Source: an uncultured Bacilli bacterium
GTDB taxonomy: Bacteria; Bacillota_I; Bacilli_A; RF39; UBA660
Assembly (NCBI GenBank): GCA_934096735.1
Contig: CAKOMS010000001.1
Location: 49,458-113,457, forward strand
Length of the DNA stretch: 64,000 nucleotides
Direction of reading: 5' to 3'
Both the position numbers and the translations under genes were made by a program. Of this stretch, positions 17,474 through 27,137 are shown piece after piece (position 1 is the stretch's first letter; each line of letters begins with the position of its first letter). Below the pieces are notes generated by a model. That model searched no databases, was not told where the DNA came from, and saw only the letters and a program-made list of their open reading frames with translations.

Positions 17474-17737
17474 ATGGCAAGAAGTTTAAAAAAAGGACCT
17501 TATATTGAAAAATCACTTTTAAAAAAGGTTCAAAATTTAAATAAAGAAAATAAAAAGACAGTTATTAAAACTTGGTCAAGAAGAAGTACTATATTTCCTG
17601 AATTTGTAGGACATACAATTGCAGTGCATAATGGTAAAGATTTTATTCCTGTTTATATAACTGAAGAAATGGTTGGACATAAACTTGGAGAATTTGCATT
17701 AACTCGTAAGTTTACTGGACATGCTGGTCAAAAGTAG
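17474..17737 (+). CDS. rpsS: 30S ribosomal protein S19
   Basis: S19 forms a 30S head complex with S13. [39 protein letters not shown] and the C-terminal [15 protein letters not shown] identify it. Length 87; preceded by AGGAGG. Confidence 0.98.
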   Translation: MARSLKKGPYIEKSLLKKVQNLNKENKKTVIKTWSRRSTIFPEFVGHTIAVHNGKDFIPVYITEEMVGHKLGEFALTRKFTGHAGQK

Positions 17738-17746
17738 GAGGTAAAA

Positions 17747-18103
17747 ATGGAAGCTTATGCAATACATAAAGGTGCTATTATAAAACCACGTCTTGCAAGA
17801 ATGACTATGGATTTAATTAGAGGTAAAGACGTAAATAGTGCTAGAAGAATACTTGAAACTACAAATACAAAAGCAAGTAGATTAATACTTAAAGTTTTAA
17901 ATTCTGCTGTTGCTAATGCAGTTAACAACAATGGTGCTAAAGAAGATGAATTAGTTATTAAAGAATGTTTTGTTAATCCAGGAACTATCTTAAAGAGAAT
18001 TCAATTTGCTAGTCGTGGTAATGTTGATAGACATGATAAAAGAACTAGTCATATAAAAGTTGTTGTTACTGATAATAAAACTATGGAAGGAGAAGAAGCA
18101 TAA
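17747..18103 (+). CDS. rplV: 50S ribosomal protein L22
   Basis: L22 has a long hairpin lining the exit tunnel, a site of macrolide-resistance changes in other species. [33 protein letters not shown] and the terminal hairpin region [20 protein letters not shown] are seen. The stop overlaps the rpsC start by one base. Confidence 0.97.
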   Translation: MEAYAIHKGAIIKPRLARMTMDLIRGKDVNSARRILETTNTKASRLILKVLNSAVANAVNNNGAKEDELVIKECFVNPGTILKRIQFASRGNVDRHDKRTSHIKVVVTDNKTMEGEEA

Positions 18104-18783
18104 TGGGACAAAAAGTAAATCCTGTTGGATATCGTTTAGGTGTAAATAAAGACTGGGATTCTCGTTGGTATGCAAAGAAAGATTATGCAATTAATTTGAA
18201 TAACGATATTAGAATTCGTGAATATATTTTAAAAAATTTAAAAGATGCTGCTATTTCTTCTGTAATTATTGAAAGAAAGAAAAATAGATGTGATGTTACA
18301 ATTAGAACTGCTAAACCTGGTGTTATAATCGGTCGTGGTGGTGAAGACATTGAAAAACTAAGAAAAAAAGTTTCAAAACTTGTTAATGAAGAAGTATTTA
18401 TTAACATAGTTGAAGAAAAAAATCCTAGTTTAAATGCTAAATTGGTTGCTGATAATATTGCAATGCAAATTGAAAATAGAGCTCCATTTAGAGCTGCTCA
18501 AAAAAGAGCTATCAGAGATACAATGAAAGCTGGTGCTAAAGGAATTAAAACTTTAGTTTCAGGAAGACTTAATGGTGTAGAAATGGCTAGAAGTGAAGGT
18601 TATACTGAAGGAACAGTTCCTCTACATACAATTCGTGCTGATATTGATTATGCGCAAAGTGAAGCAAATACTACATATGGAAAAATTGGTGTAAAAGTTT
18701 GGATTTATAAAGACGAAATTTTACCAGCTAAGAAGTTTGTAAAAAAGGAGGCGACTAAACATGTTGATGCCAAAAAAGACTAA
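18103..18783 (+). CDS. rpsC: 30S ribosomal protein S3
   Basis: S3 is at the mRNA entry site and has helicase-like activity with S4 and S5. [13 protein letters not shown] starts the protein, the KH motif is [14 protein letters not shown], and [17 protein letters not shown] with WIYKDEILP ends the conserved core. Its last 23 bases overlap rplP and carry the AGGAGG for it. Confidence 0.98.
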   Translation: MGQKVNPVGYRLGVNKDWDSRWYAKKDYAINLNNDIRIREYILKNLKDAAISSVIIERKKNRCDVTIRTAKPGVIIGRGGEDIEKLRKKVSKLVNEEVFINIVEEKNPSLNAKLVADNIAMQIENRAPFRAAQKRAIRDTMKAGAKGIKTLVSGRLNGVEMARSEGYTEGTVPLHTIRADIDYAQSEANTTYGKIGVKVWIYKDEILPAKKFVKKEATKHVDAKKD

Positions 18784-19174
18784 GTATAGAAAGTCTCATA
18801 GATTAACATATGATGGTCGTGCTAGAGGTAATACTGAGCTTACTAAAGGAACTTATGGTTTAAAGGCTATGGAAGGTGCTTGGATAAGTGCTAGACAAAT
18901 CGAAGCTGCTCGTATTGCTATGACTCGTTATATGAAAAGAGGAGGAAAAGTATTTATTAATATTTTCCCACACTTACCTATAACTAAAAAACCATTGGAA
19001 ACTCGTCAAGGTAAAGGAAAAGGATCTGTTGATCAATGGGTTGCAGTAGTTAAAGAAGGTAAAATTATGTTTGAAATAAGTGAAGTTGATGAAAGCATTG
19101 CTAGAGAAGCATTAAGACTTGCATCACATAAACTTCCTGTCAAATGTAAATTTGTTAAAAAGGATGGTGAATAA
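18761..19174 (+). CDS. rplP: 50S ribosomal protein L16
   Basis: L16 helps position A-site tRNA on the 50S subunit. The start [14 protein letters not shown] is the family form, so the ATG at 18761 inside rpsC is preferred. FGLKAME-type FGL block (here [10 protein letters not shown]), [20 protein letters not shown] and [14 protein letters not shown] are clear. Length 137. Confidence 0.97.
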   Translation: MLMPKKTKYRKSHRLTYDGRARGNTELTKGTYGLKAMEGAWISARQIEAARIAMTRYMKRGGKVFINIFPHLPITKKPLETRQGKGKGSVDQWVAVVKEGKIMFEISEVDESIAREALRLASHKLPVKCKFVKKDGE

Positions 19175-19176
19175 CA

Positions 19177-19380
19177 GTGGATATTAAAGAAATTAGAAAA
19201 ATGTCTAATGAAGATTTGAAAAAAGAAATTATTAAGACTAAAGAAGAATTATTCACAAAAAGAATGCAACAAGCAAATGGTACTTTAGAAAAACCAACTG
19301 AATTAAAAACATTAAGAAAGAATGTTGCAAAAATGAAAACTATCTTAAGAGAAAGAGAATTAGACGGAGGTAATAATTAA
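19177..19380 (+). CDS. rpmC: 50S ribosomal protein L29
   Basis: L29 contacts L23 at the exit tunnel. [16 protein letters not shown] and [17 protein letters not shown] followed by ERELDGGNN give the typical two-helix profile. The start codon is GTG, three bases after the rplP stop. The stop overlaps the rpsQ start by one base. Length 67. Confidence 0.95.
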   Translation: MDIKEIRKMSNEDLKKEIIKTKEELFTKRMQQANGTLEKPTELKTLRKNVAKMKTILRERELDGGNN

Positions 19381-19637
19381 TGACTAAAAGAGTACAAGAA
19401 TTAACTGGTAAAGTTGTAAGTGATTCATGTGATAAGACAATTACTGTTTTAGTTGAAACTTACAAACGTCATCCATTATACAATAAACGTGTAAAATATT
19501 CTAAAAAATATGCTGCACATGATGAAAATAATGAAGCAAAAGTAGGAGATACAGTTAGAATAAGAATGACTAAACCTATTTCTAAATCTAAGAAATATGA
19601 ATTAGTTGAAATTCTTGAAAAAGCTGTAATTCTTTAG
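19380..19637 (+). CDS. rpsQ: 30S ribosomal protein S17
   Basis: S17 is a primary 16S rRNA-binding OB-fold protein. [41 protein letters not shown] and [21 protein letters not shown] mark the family. Length 85 is standard. Confidence 0.97.
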   Translation: MTKRVQELTGKVVSDSCDKTITVLVETYKRHPLYNKRVKYSKKYAAHDENNEAKVGDTVRIRMTKPISKSKKYELVEILEKAVIL

Positions 19638-19648
19638 GAGGTATAACT

Positions 19649-20017
19649 ATGGTAATGCAAGAATCTAGATTAAAAGTTGCTGATAATACTGGAGCTAGAG
19701 AAATTTTAGTTATTAAAGTTTTAGGCGGAAGCAAAGTTAAATCAGGAAATATTGGTGATGTTGTAGTTGGAACAGTTAAAAAGGCTATTCCAAATAGTAA
19801 TATACCCAAAGGAAAAGTTATTAAGGCTGTTATTGTAAGAACTCGTGAAGGAGTTAGAAGAAATGATGGCTCTTATATTAAATTTGATGATAATGCTTGT
19901 GTACTTATTAAGGATGATAAGAGTCCAATTGGTACAAGAGTATTAGGTCCAGTTGCTAGAGAATTAAGAGAAAAAGATTATATGAAAATTGTTTCTTTAG
20001 CTCCTGAGGTTTTATAG
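19649..20017 (+). CDS. rplN: 50S ribosomal protein L14
   Basis: L14 lies at the subunit interface and binds the silencing factor Rsf[18 protein letters not shown] and IKVLGGS at the N-terminus and [24 protein letters not shown] at the end are diagnostic. ATG 19649 fits the AGGAGG at 19637-19642; an ATG two codons later would also give a normal protein. Confidence 0.97.
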   Translation: MVMQESRLKVADNTGAREILVIKVLGGSKVKSGNIGDVVVGTVKKAIPNSNIPKGKVIKAVIVRTREGVRRNDGSYIKFDDNACVLIKDDKSPIGTRVLGPVARELREKDYMKIVSLAPEVL

Positions 20018-20025
20018 GAGGAAAT

Positions 20026-20298
20026 ATGAAAGTTAAAGTTAATGACAATGTAAAAGTTTTAGCTGGTAAAGATAAAGGTAAAACTGGTAAAGTTTTAAAA
20101 ACTTTAAAAAATGAAAATAAAGTTGTTGTTGAAGGTGTTAATATTTCTAAAAGACATGTAAAACCTAGAACAAACAATGATAAGGGTGGTATTTATGAAA
20201 TTGAAATGCCTATCCATGTATCTAATGTAAAAGTTGTTGATGAAAAAGATACAAAAAAAGTAGATGCTAAAAAATCTGCTAAGAAAGCTAGTAAGTAG
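20026..20298 (+). CDS. rplX: 50S ribosomal protein L24
   Basis: L24 initiates 50S assembly. The KOW motif region VNDNVKVLAGKDKGKTGKV and NISKRHVKPRTNN with GGIYEIEMPIHVSNV are present. The C-terminus is a lysine/alanine-rich tail (KVDAKKSAKKASK) instead of the usual globular end, giving 90 residues against about 103 in B. subtilis. Confidence 0.95.
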   Translation: MKVKVNDNVKVLAGKDKGKTGKVLKTLKNENKVVVEGVNISKRHVKPRTNNDKGGIYEIEMPIHVSNVKVVDEKDTKKVDAKKSAKKASK

Positions 20299-20305
20299 GT
20301 GAAAT

Positions 20306-20845
20306 ATGAGTACATTTAAAGAATTATATGAAACAAAAATTAAAAATGAATTAAAAGATAAATTTAATTATTCTAGTATTATGGAAGTTCCTAAATTAGA
20401 AAAGATTGTTATTAATATGGGCGTTGGAGAAGGATGTCATGATGAAAAGTTTATTGATGCTGCTCAAAAAGATCTTGAATTAATAGCAGGGCAAAAGGCA
20501 GTAGTAACTAAGGCTCGTAAATCTATAGCTAGTTTTAAATTAAGAGAAGGTCAACCTGTTGGTGTTAAAGTTACATTAAGAGGTGAAAACATGTATAATT
20601 TTATGGAAAAATTAATTAAAATTTCATTACCAAGAGTAAGGGATTTCCGTGGAGTTAGTGATAAAGCATTTGATGGAAAAGGAAATTATACTTTAGGTAT
20701 TAAAGAACAATTAATATTCCCTGAAATTGAATATGATAATGTTTATAAAATTCGTGGAATGGATATTATTTTCGTTACTACAGCAAAAAGTAATGATGAA
20801 GCTCATGCATTACTAAAGGCATTTGGAATGCCATTTAAAGGTTAG
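20306..20845 (+). CDS. rplE: 50S ribosomal protein L5
   Basis: L5 binds 5S rRNA and contacts the P-site tRNA elbow. NIGVGEG-type motif ([14 protein letters not shown]), the [20 protein letters not shown] block, and [10 protein letters not shown] with [16 protein letters not shown] are intact. Length 179 is standard. Confidence 0.98.
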   Translation: MSTFKELYETKIKNELKDKFNYSSIMEVPKLEKIVINMGVGEGCHDEKFIDAAQKDLELIAGQKAVVTKARKSIASFKLREGQPVGVKVTLRGENMYNFMEKLIKISLPRVRDFRGVSDKAFDGKGNYTLGIKEQLIFPEIEYDNVYKIRGMDIIFVTTAKSNDEAHALLKAFGMPFKG

Positions 20846-20854
20846 GTGTTAATT

Positions 20855-21040
20855 ATGGCTAAGAAAAGTTTAAAAGTAAAAAATAGTAGACCACAAAAGT
20901 TTTCAACTAGAGAATATACTAGATGTGAAAGATGTGGAAGACCACATGGTGTATTAAGTAAATTTAAATTATGTCGTATTTGTTTTAGAGAACTTGCTAA
21001 TAAAGGTCAAATACCTGGCGTTAAGAAATCAAGTTGGTAA
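20855..21040 (+). CDS. rpsZ: 30S ribosomal protein S14, zinc (type Z) form
   Basis: The protein is the short 61-residue zinc form of S14, with the two CxxC pairs in CERCGRPHG and CRICFRELA. The start at 20855 (MAKKSLK) is favoured by family alignment; the in-frame ATG at 20846 would add three non-conserved residues and lies right after the rplE stop. The final SSW is typical. Confidence 0.96.
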   Translation: MAKKSLKVKNSRPQKFSTREYTRCERCGRPHGVLSKFKLCRICFRELANKGQIPGVKKSSW

Positions 21041-21054
21041 GAAGGAGGAATAAA

Positions 21055-21453
21055 ATGTTTGTACAAGATAAAATAGCTGATATGTTAACTCGTATCCGTA
21101 ATGCTAATATAATGAAATATCCTACAGTTACTGTTATTGGAACTAAAATGACTTTAGGTATTGCAGAAATATTAAAGAATGAAGGATACATTGAAGATTA
21201 TAAATATGAAAAGAATACAAACGGTGATACTCTTACATTAACACTTAAATATGGTGCTAAAAAAGAAAGAGTTATTACTGGACTTAAAAGAATCAGTAAA
21301 TCTGGTTTAAGAGTATATGCTAAAGCTGAAGAAATTCCTCGTGTTCTTAATGGACTTGGAATTGCAATTATATCTACTTCTAAAGGTTTAATGACTGATA
21401 AAGAAGCTAGAGCAGCTAAGTTAGGAGGCGAAGTCCTTGCCTATATTTGGTAA
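21055..21453 (+). CDS. rpsH: 30S ribosomal protein S8
   Basis: S8 binds 16S rRNA directly and in some bacteria represses the spc operon. [15 protein letters not shown] and the terminal [26 protein letters not shown] are diagnostic. ATG 21055 follows AAGGAGG; the frame upstream is part of the rpsZ end. Length 132. Confidence 0.97.
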   Translation: MFVQDKIADMLTRIRNANIMKYPTVTVIGTKMTLGIAEILKNEGYIEDYKYEKNTNGDTLTLTLKYGAKKERVITGLKRISKSGLRVYAKAEEIPRVLNGLGIAIISTSKGLMTDKEARAAKLGGEVLAYIW

Positions 21454-21459
21454 GTAATT

Positions 21460-21996
21460 ATGAGTAGAATTGGTGAAAGAAATATAGTTATACCACAAGG
21501 TACTAATGTTAGCGTTGATAATGGAGTTGTTTTAGTGAAGGGTCCAAAAGGAGAACTTACTTTAAATGTTAGTCCACTTATTGATGTTCAAGTATCAGAT
21601 GGTGTTGTAAAGACTAGTCAAAAGAAAGTATCTAAATTTGCTAATATGATGCAAGGTACTACTAATTCTTTAATTTCTGGTATGGTAACTGGTGTTAGTA
21701 CTGGATTTGAAAAAGGATTAGAAGCTGTTGGTGTAGGATATAGATTTAATGTTCAAGGAAATAAAATTACTGTTAATGCTGGATATAGTCATCCTGTTGA
21801 AGTAATTGTTCCAGAAGAACTTACTTGTGAACTAGTATCAAGTACTGAAATTACAATTAAAGGTATTGATAAACAAAAAGTATCTGAATTTGCAGCTAAT
21901 ATAAGAAAAATTAGAGAACCAGAGCCTTATAAAGGTAAAGGAATTCGTTATAAAGGCGAATATGTTCGTCGTAAAGAAGGAAAGAAAGCGGCTTAA
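21460..21996 (+). CDS. rplF: 50S ribosomal protein L6
   Basis: L6 stabilises the factor-binding region of the 50S subunit. SRIGERNIVIPQGTNV, GPKGELTLNV, LEAVGVGYRFNVQGNK and the C-terminal RIREPEPYKGKGIRYKGE-type segment are visible. Length 178 is standard. The weak ribosome binding site and 6-base gap suggest coupling to rpsH. Confidence 0.97.
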   Translation: MSRIGERNIVIPQGTNVSVDNGVVLVKGPKGELTLNVSPLIDVQVSDGVVKTSQKKVSKFANMMQGTTNSLISGMVTGVSTGFEKGLEAVGVGYRFNVQGNKITVNAGYSHPVEVIVPEELTCELVSSTEITIKGIDKQKVSEFAANIRKIREPEPYKGKGIRYKGEYVRRKEGKKAA

Positions 21997-22007
21997 GGAG
22001 GTAAAAT

Positions 22008-22364
22008 ATGATAAATAAGAAATCTAGAAATGAAACTCGTCTTATAAGACATAAAAGAGTTAGAAAAAATATTAGTGGTACAAAAGAAATGCCAAGATTA
22101 AATGTTTTTCGTTCAAATAATGGTATTTATGCTCAAGTTATTGATGATGTAACTGGAACTACTTTAGTATCATCTTCAAGTCGTAGTTTAAAACTTTCTA
22201 ATGGTGGTAATATTGAAGCTGCAAAAGCAGTTGGAACTGATATTGCTAAAAAATGTAAAGAAGCTAAAATAAGTAAAGTTACATTTGATCGTGGTGGTTA
22301 CTTATATCATGGTCGTGTAAGCGCTTTAGCAGATGCTGCTAGAGAAGCAGGATTAGAGATATAA
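22008..22364 (+). CDS. rplR: 50S ribosomal protein L18
   Basis: L18 binds 5S rRNA with L5. [32 protein letters not shown] and the C-terminal [20 protein letters not shown] are diagnostic. Length 118; start follows AAGGAGG. Confidence 0.97.
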   Translation: MINKKSRNETRLIRHKRVRKNISGTKEMPRLNVFRSNNGIYAQVIDDVTGTTLVSSSSRSLKLSNGGNIEAAKAVGTDIAKKCKEAKISKVTFDRGGYLYHGRVSALADAAREAGLEI

Positions 22365-22373
22365 GGAGGAACT

Positions 22374-22892
22374 ATGGATAAGAAAGCTAATAATAAAAAA
22401 AATATTGAAGCGAAAAAAAATTTATTAGAAGAAAAAGTTATTTCTATATCTAAAGTAACAAAAGTTACTAAGGGTGGTAGACATTTCCGTTTTAAGGCAG
22501 ATGTTGCTGTTGGAAATAGAAAAGGTTTAGTTGGTATTGGAACTGGAAAAGCAAATGAAGTTTCAGAAGCAATTAAAAAAGCTATTCAATCAGCGAATAA
22601 AAATGTTGTAAAAATTGCATTAATTGATAATAGAACAATACCTCATGATGCAACTGGAAAAGTTGGTAGAAGTGTAGTTCTAGTTAAACCTGCAAAAGAA
22701 GGTCGCGGAATAATTGCTGGTGGAGCTGCTAGAGCAGTTTTGGAACTTGCTGGTGTTAAAGATATTGTTGCAAAGAGCTTAGGAGCTAATACTCAAATAA
22801 ATGTTGCTAAGGCTACTTTAGACGCATTAAAAAGTCAAAGAACTCCAGAACATATTGCAGAATTACGTGGCAAAAAAGTGGAGGAATTATAA
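22374..22892 (+). CDS. rpsE: 30S ribosomal protein S5
   Basis: S5 affects translational fidelity and spectinomycin sensitivity in other species. [19 protein letters not shown], the [14 protein letters not shown] segment, and [19 protein letters not shown] are seen. Length 172. The next gene begins 2 bases after its stop and is rplO; the rpmD (L30) gene usually found between them is absent. Confidence 0.97.
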   Translation: MDKKANNKKNIEAKKNLLEEKVISISKVTKVTKGGRHFRFKADVAVGNRKGLVGIGTGKANEVSEAIKKAIQSANKNVVKIALIDNRTIPHDATGKVGRSVVLVKPAKEGRGIIAGGAARAVLELAGVKDIVAKSLGANTQINVAKATLDALKSQRTPEHIAELRGKKVEEL

Positions 22893-22893
22893 T

Positions 22894-23337
22894 ATGAGAT
22901 TAGAAAATTTACCAAAATCTAAAGAAACAAAAAGTATAAAAAGAGTTGGTCGTGGACCAGGTTCTGGTATGGGTAAAACATCTACTCGTGGAGAAAATGG
23001 TCAAAAATCTAGAAGTGGTGCTTCAATTGCTCCTTGGTTTCAAGGTGGTCAATCACCATTATATAGAAGACTTCCAAAAAGAGGATTTAATAATAAAAGA
23101 TTTAGAACTGAGTATGTTACAATTAATTTAACTGATTTAAATAAATTTTTTAATGATGGTGATGTAGTAACTCCAGAAGTATTAAAAGAAAGAGGAATTA
23201 TTAAGAAGAGTCTTTGTGGAATTAAAGTTCTTGCTAATGGTTCATTAGAAAAGAAATTAACTGTTAAAGCAAATAGATTCTCAAGTAAGGCTGTTACTAA
23301 AATTGAAGAAGCCGGTGGCAAAGCTGAGGTGATTTAG
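22894..23337 (+). CDS. rplO: 50S ribosomal protein L15
   Basis: L15 is a late 50S assembly protein. RVGRGPGSGMGKTSTRG and the glycine-rich GASIAPWFQGGQSPLYRRLP core are clear. ATG 22894 follows GGAGG within the rpsE end; longer frames back to 22855 are not family-like. Length 147. The gene abuts secY with no spacer. Confidence 0.97.
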   Translation: MRLENLPKSKETKSIKRVGRGPGSGMGKTSTRGENGQKSRSGASIAPWFQGGQSPLYRRLPKRGFNNKRFRTEYVTINLTDLNKFFNDGDVVTPEVLKERGIIKKSLCGIKVLANGSLEKKLTVKANRFSSKAVTKIEEAGGKAEVI

Positions 23338-24600
23338 ATGTTTCGTGGGTTTTCCCAAATATTTAGTAAATCTAATAAAGATTTAAGAAAAAGAATATAT
23401 TTCACTTTAGCTTGTCTAGGGCTATTCTGTTTGGGTACAACCGTAACAATACCTTGGGCATCACAAATATATCAAGATCTTGGATTTTTAGAGATATTTA
23501 ATTTAATGAGTGGTGGTGGACTTCAAAATTTTTCAATCTTTGCTTTAGGTGTATCTCCTTACATAACTGCTAGTATTATTACTCAGTTATTACAAATGGA
23601 TATTATACCTTATTTTAAAGATTTGAAAGACCAAGGTTATGTTGGAAGACAAAAGATGAATAAAATTACTCGTTATTTATCTATAGTTCTTGCATTTATA
23701 CAAGCTTATGCACTTTGTGCATTTTATATGAAAAACCTAGGCACAATGGAAATAATTAAAACAACTTTAGTTATGACTGCTGGAACAAGTTTCTGCTTGT
23801 GGTTAGGTGATGAAATTACTAAAAAGGGAATAGGTAATGGTTCATCAATGATAATTATGGCTGGTATTATTCAAAGTATGCCAAGTATATTTAAAGGCGC
23901 ATTTAATGCATTTATAAATGGTAGTTATTCAAATACTTTGGGTATTATATTATTTTCTACATTTATACTCGTTTACGTATTAGTATTAGTTGGTATTATA
24001 TATATTCAACTTGCTGAAAGAAGAATACCAATTCAATATGCTAATAGAAGTAGTAGTGCTTATGGTGCTCAACAAAGTTATTTACCAATTAAAATTAACT
24101 CTGCTGGAGTTATACCAGTAATATTTGCACAAATATTATTAACTATTCCATCTACAATTGTAGCTTTTACAAAAAGTGAAAAAGCTATTGAATTTGTTAA
24201 TAAATATATTATTTATTCTAGTGGTACTGGTATGATACTTTATGTACTATTAATTATATTCTTTGGATATTTTTATACATTTATGATAATGAATCCTGAA
24301 GAGATGAGTAAGAATTTAAATGAAAGAGGAGGTTATATACCTGGTGTTAGACCTGGTAATGACACTACTAATTTTATTAGCAATTCAATGGGTAAACTTA
24401 CTTTAGTAGGTAGTTTCTTCTTAATGGTAATTGCTATTTTACCAGTTCTAATGAGTAAGATATCTGGTCTAAATAGTGCAGTTACTATTGGTGGAACAGG
24501 ACTTTTGATAGTGGTTGGTGTTGCTATTGAAACATTTAAACAAATTGAAAGTTCATTACTAGCAAGAAGTTATAAAGAAAAGAGAAAAAGATTAAAATGA
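23338..24600 (+). CDS. secY: Protein translocase channel subunit SecY
   Basis: SecY is the central channel of the Sec translocon. Ten membrane segments can be traced over 420 residues, with GVSPYITASIITQLLQMDIIP in the second, QYANRSSSAYGAQQSYLPIK in the large cytoplasmic loop, and RGGYIPGVRPGNDT in the late loop. The start ATG immediately follows the rplO stop, with a GAGGTGA binding site inside rplO. The stop overlaps adk by ATGA. Confidence 0.97.
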   Translation: MFRGFSQIFSKSNKDLRKRIYFTLACLGLFCLGTTVTIPWASQIYQDLGFLEIFNLMSGGGLQNFSIFALGVSPYITASIITQLLQMDIIPYFKDLKDQGYVGRQKMNKITRYLSIVLAFIQAYALCAFYMKNLGTMEIIKTTLVMTAGTSFCLWLGDEITKKGIGNGSSMIIMAGIIQSMPSIFKGAFNAFINGSYSNTLGIILFSTFILVYVLVLVGIIYIQLAERRIPIQYANRSSSAYGAQQSYLPIKINSAGVIPVIFAQILLTIPSTIVAFTKSEKAIEFVNKYIIYSSGTGMILYVLLIIFFGYFYTFMIMNPEEMSKNLNERGGYIPGVRPGNDTTNFISNSMGKLTLVGSFFLMVIAILPVLMSKISGLNSAVTIGGTGLLIVVGVAIETFKQIESSLLARSYKEKRKRLK

Positions 24601-25235
24601 AAAATGTAATTTTTATTGCACCTCCAGCTGCTGGAAAGGGTACTCAAAGTGAAAGACTTATGGAAATTGGTTATGAACATATTTCTACTGGAGATATGCT
24701 TAGAGAAGAAATTAGTAAAAATACAGTATTAGGTAAAGAGATAAATGAAATAATTACAAAGGGTAAGTTAGTTAGTGATGAGTTAGTATTTGAACTTATT
24801 ACTAATAAAATTACTAACTTAAGTAAACCATTTATTTTAGATGGATTTCCTAGGACTATTAATCAAGCTAAATTACTAGATGAATTATTTCAAAAGTTAA
24901 ATATTACCAATTATGAAGTTGTGTATTTAGATGTATCTTTAGATGTTGCATTAAAAAGAGCATTAGGAAGGCTTACTTGTTCATGTGGTTCTTCTTATAA
25001 TATATATAATGAAAATTTAAAACCAAAGTTAGAAAATATTTGTGATAAATGTGGAAAAGTTTTGGTTAAAAGAAATGATGATAATGAAGAATCATTTAAA
25101 GTAAGATTTGAAACATTTTTAAATAATATTGAACCTATAAAGGATTTTTATAGAGAAAAAGGCAGATTACATATAATTGATACAATGTTATCTACAGAAG
25201 AAGTTACAGATAGAATTAAGGGAATTTTGATATGA
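24597..25235 (+). CDS. adk: Adenylate kinase
   Basis: Adk equilibrates ATP, AMP and ADP. The P-loop is variant APPAAGKGTQ (usually GpPGaGKGTQ). DGFPRTINQAK and the zinc-lid cysteines CSC and CDKC (four-Cys Gram-positive type) are present, with VRFETFLNNIEPI after them. Length 212 is standard. Overlaps secY and map by four bases each. Confidence 0.97.
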   Translation: MKNVIFIAPPAAGKGTQSERLMEIGYEHISTGDMLREEISKNTVLGKEINEIITKGKLVSDELVFELITNKITNLSKPFILDGFPRTINQAKLLDELFQKLNITNYEVVYLDVSLDVALKRALGRLTCSCGSSYNIYNENLKPKLENICDKCGKVLVKRNDDNEESFKVRFETFLNNIEPIKDFYREKGRLHIIDTMLSTEEVTDRIKGILI

Positions 25236-25975
25236 TTAGTTTAAAGAGTGATAGAGAAATAGAACTTATGAAACATGCTGGGTATATTAATTACCTAACT
25301 CATAAAGAAGTTTATAAAAATTTGAAACCTGGTATTAGTACTAAGGCTTTAAATGATATTGCATATAATTTTATTATAAGTAATGATTGTAAGCCATCTT
25401 TTTTGAATTATGAAGGTTACCCAGCAAGTATCTGTATATCAATTAATGATGAAGTAGTTCATGGTATTCCATCTAGAAGAAAAATTAAAGATGGTGATGT
25501 AGTATCTGTTGATATTGGTGTAGAGTATAAAGGGTATCATTCAGATTCAGCAAATACATATATTGTAGGAAACTCTAATAAAGAAATTGAAGATTTAGTT
25601 AAATATACTAAAGAATCTTTGTATGAGGGCTTGAGTGTTATTAAAGATGGTGTTAAAATAAGTGATATTGGAAGCAAAATTGAAGAATTTGCTAAGATTC
25701 ATAATTTGGGAGTTGTTAGAGAACTTGTTGGACATGGTGTTGGTACTGATGTTCATGAAGAACCTGATGTTCCTAATTATTACACTAAATGTAACACTAG
25801 GTTAAAAGCAGGAATGGTAATTGCTGTAGAACCAATGCTAACTTTGGGAAGTAGACATATTTATATGGAAGAAGATGACTGGACTATTAAAACAGAAGAT
25901 GGACTTCCAAGTGCCCATTTTGAGCATACAGTACTCGTTACAAAAGACGGATTTGTTATACTAACAGGAGAGTGA
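25232..25975 (+). CDS. map: Methionine aminopeptidase type I
   Basis: Map removes N-terminal Met from new proteins. The metal ligands are visible in [20 protein letters not shown] (two Asp), [16 protein letters not shown] (His), VIAVEPML (Glu) and the late [11 protein letters not shown] (Glu). Length 247. The map-infA-rpmJ order after adk is typical of Bacilli. Confidence 0.97.
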   Translation: MISLKSDREIELMKHAGYINYLTHKEVYKNLKPGISTKALNDIAYNFIISNDCKPSFLNYEGYPASICISINDEVVHGIPSRRKIKDGDVVSVDIGVEYKGYHSDSANTYIVGNSNKEIEDLVKYTKESLYEGLSVIKDGVKISDIGSKIEEFAKIHNLGVVRELVGHGVGTDVHEEPDVPNYYTKCNTRLKAGMVIAVEPMLTLGSRHIYMEEDDWTIKTEDGLPSAHFEHTVLVTKDGFVILTGE

Positions 25976-25980
25976 GAAAA

Positions 25981-26208
25981 TTGGCAGAATCCAAAAAGAA
26001 TGATAAAATAGAAGTAGAAGGCAAAGTTATTGAAGTTTTAAAAGGTTCTGATTACCTTGTAGAACTATCTAATGGACATACTGTAAAAGCCTACGTTTCT
26101 GGTAAAATGCGTATGAATATGATACGTATCTTACCGGGTGATACCGTTACAGTACAACTTTCGCCTTATGATTTAACACGTGGGATTATAACATGGAATA
26201 AACGATAA
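25981..26208 (+). CDS. infA: Translation initiation factor IF-1, TTG start
   Basis: IF-1 occupies the 30S A site during initiation. [39 protein letters not shown] and [11 protein letters not shown] match the OB-fold family. AGGAG at 25966-25970 is only one base from the GTG at 25972 but 10 bases from TTG at 25981, which also gives the usual MA- start, so TTG is preferred. The protein has 75 residues. A TTG start for IF-1 implies low or self-sensitive initiation. Confidence 0.93.
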   Translation: MAESKKNDKIEVEGKVIEVLKGSDYLVELSNGHTVKAYVSGKMRMNMIRILPGDTVTVQLSPYDLTRGIITWNKR

Positions 26209-26220
26209 TGGAGGGAAATT

Positions 26221-26334
26221 ATGAAGGTTAGACCATCAGTAAAGAAAATTTGTAAAAAATGTAAAATTATTAGAAGAAATGGAAAAGTTATGGTTATCTG
26301 TGATAACCCTAAACATAAACAAGTTCAAGGTTAG
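26221..26334 (+). CDS. rpmJ: 50S ribosomal protein L36
   Basis: This 37-codon gene encodes [19 protein letters not shown] and so on, with zinc ligands at Cys11, Cys14, Cys27 and a late His (the zinc-binding C+ form). It is preceded by GGAGGG and followed by TAGGAGG for rpsM, in the standard infA-rpmJ-rpsM order. Confidence 0.97.
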   Translation: MKVRPSVKKICKKCKIIRRNGKVMVICDNPKHKQVQG

Positions 26335-26342
26335 GAGGAATT

Positions 26343-26717
26343 ATGGCTAGAATTAAGAATATTGAACTACCAAGTGAAAAACACACTTGTATAGGTCTTA
26401 CAGCTATTTATGGAATTGGTCGTCCACTTGCTAAGACTATTTGTAAAGACGCTGGTGTTTTAGAAACAAAGAAAATTAAAGATTTAACAGAGGATGAAAT
26501 CACTAAATTAAGAAAAGAAATTGATAAATATGTTGTTGAAGGTGATTTAAGAAGAGATGTTCAAATGAGCATTAAAAACAAAATGGAAATCAACTGCTAT
26601 GAAGGTGTTAGACACAAAAAAGGATTACCAGTTAGAGGACAAAGAACAAGCAGAAATGCTAAGACTCGTAAAGGTAAAGGTAAAGTTGTTGCTAACAAGA
26701 AAAAGGTTGGAAAGTAG
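26343..26717 (+). CDS. rpsM: 30S ribosomal protein S13
   Basis: S13 contacts P-site tRNA and the 50S subunit. [32 protein letters not shown] and the basic tail [20 protein letters not shown] are diagnostic. Length 124; start follows AGGAGG. Confidence 0.97.
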   Translation: MARIKNIELPSEKHTCIGLTAIYGIGRPLAKTICKDAGVLETKKIKDLTEDEITKLRKEIDKYVVEGDLRRDVQMSIKNKMEINCYEGVRHKKGLPVRGQRTSRNAKTRKGKGKVVANKKKVGK

Positions 26718-26727
26718 AGGTTAACTT

Positions 26728-27111
26728 ATGGCATATAATAGAAGAAAAAGAAAAATTAAGAAAAATATTCCAGAAGCAGAAGCTCATATTCATTCAACAT
26801 ATAATAACACTATAGTTACTATATCTGATAAAGCTGGTAATGCTATTAGTTGGTCAAGTGCTGGTAGAATTGGATATTTAGGAAGTAAAAAGAAAACTCC
26901 TTTTGCTGCTGGTCTTACAGCAGAAGCTGCTGCACAAGCTGCTATTGAACAAGGTGTAAAAAAAGTTGATGTTTATGTTAAAGGTTTAGGTCCTGGAAGA
27001 GAAAATGCAATTAGATCATTACAAACTGCTGGATTAGAAGTAACAAGTATTGTTGATGAAACTCCTATTCCACACAATGGATGTCGTCCACCTAAAAGAC
27101 CTAGAAATTAA
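26728..27111 (+). CDS. rpsK: 30S ribosomal protein S11
   Basis: S11 lies on the 30S platform near the E site. [44 protein letters not shown] and [15 protein letters not shown] are intact (the middle motif reads [12 protein letters not shown]). Length 127. It is followed directly by rpoA without rpsD, the Bacilli arrangement. Confidence 0.97.
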   Translation: MAYNRRKRKIKKNIPEAEAHIHSTYNNTIVTISDKAGNAISWSSAGRIGYLGSKKKTPFAAGLTAEAAAQAAIEQGVKKVDVYVKGLGPGRENAIRSLQTAGLEVTSIVDETPIPHNGCRPPKRPRN

Positions 27112-27137
27112 TGTAGTTAAGAAAGGAATATTGTATT

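Noticed and set aside
17051..17516. Minus-strand open frames within rplB and rpsS
   Set aside because: They mirror conserved ribosomal protein codons and lack their own start signals.
26177..26182. CACGTG core inside infA as a parS site
   Set aside because: The flanks do not match the TGTTnCACGTGAAACA consensus; only the 6-base core is shared.
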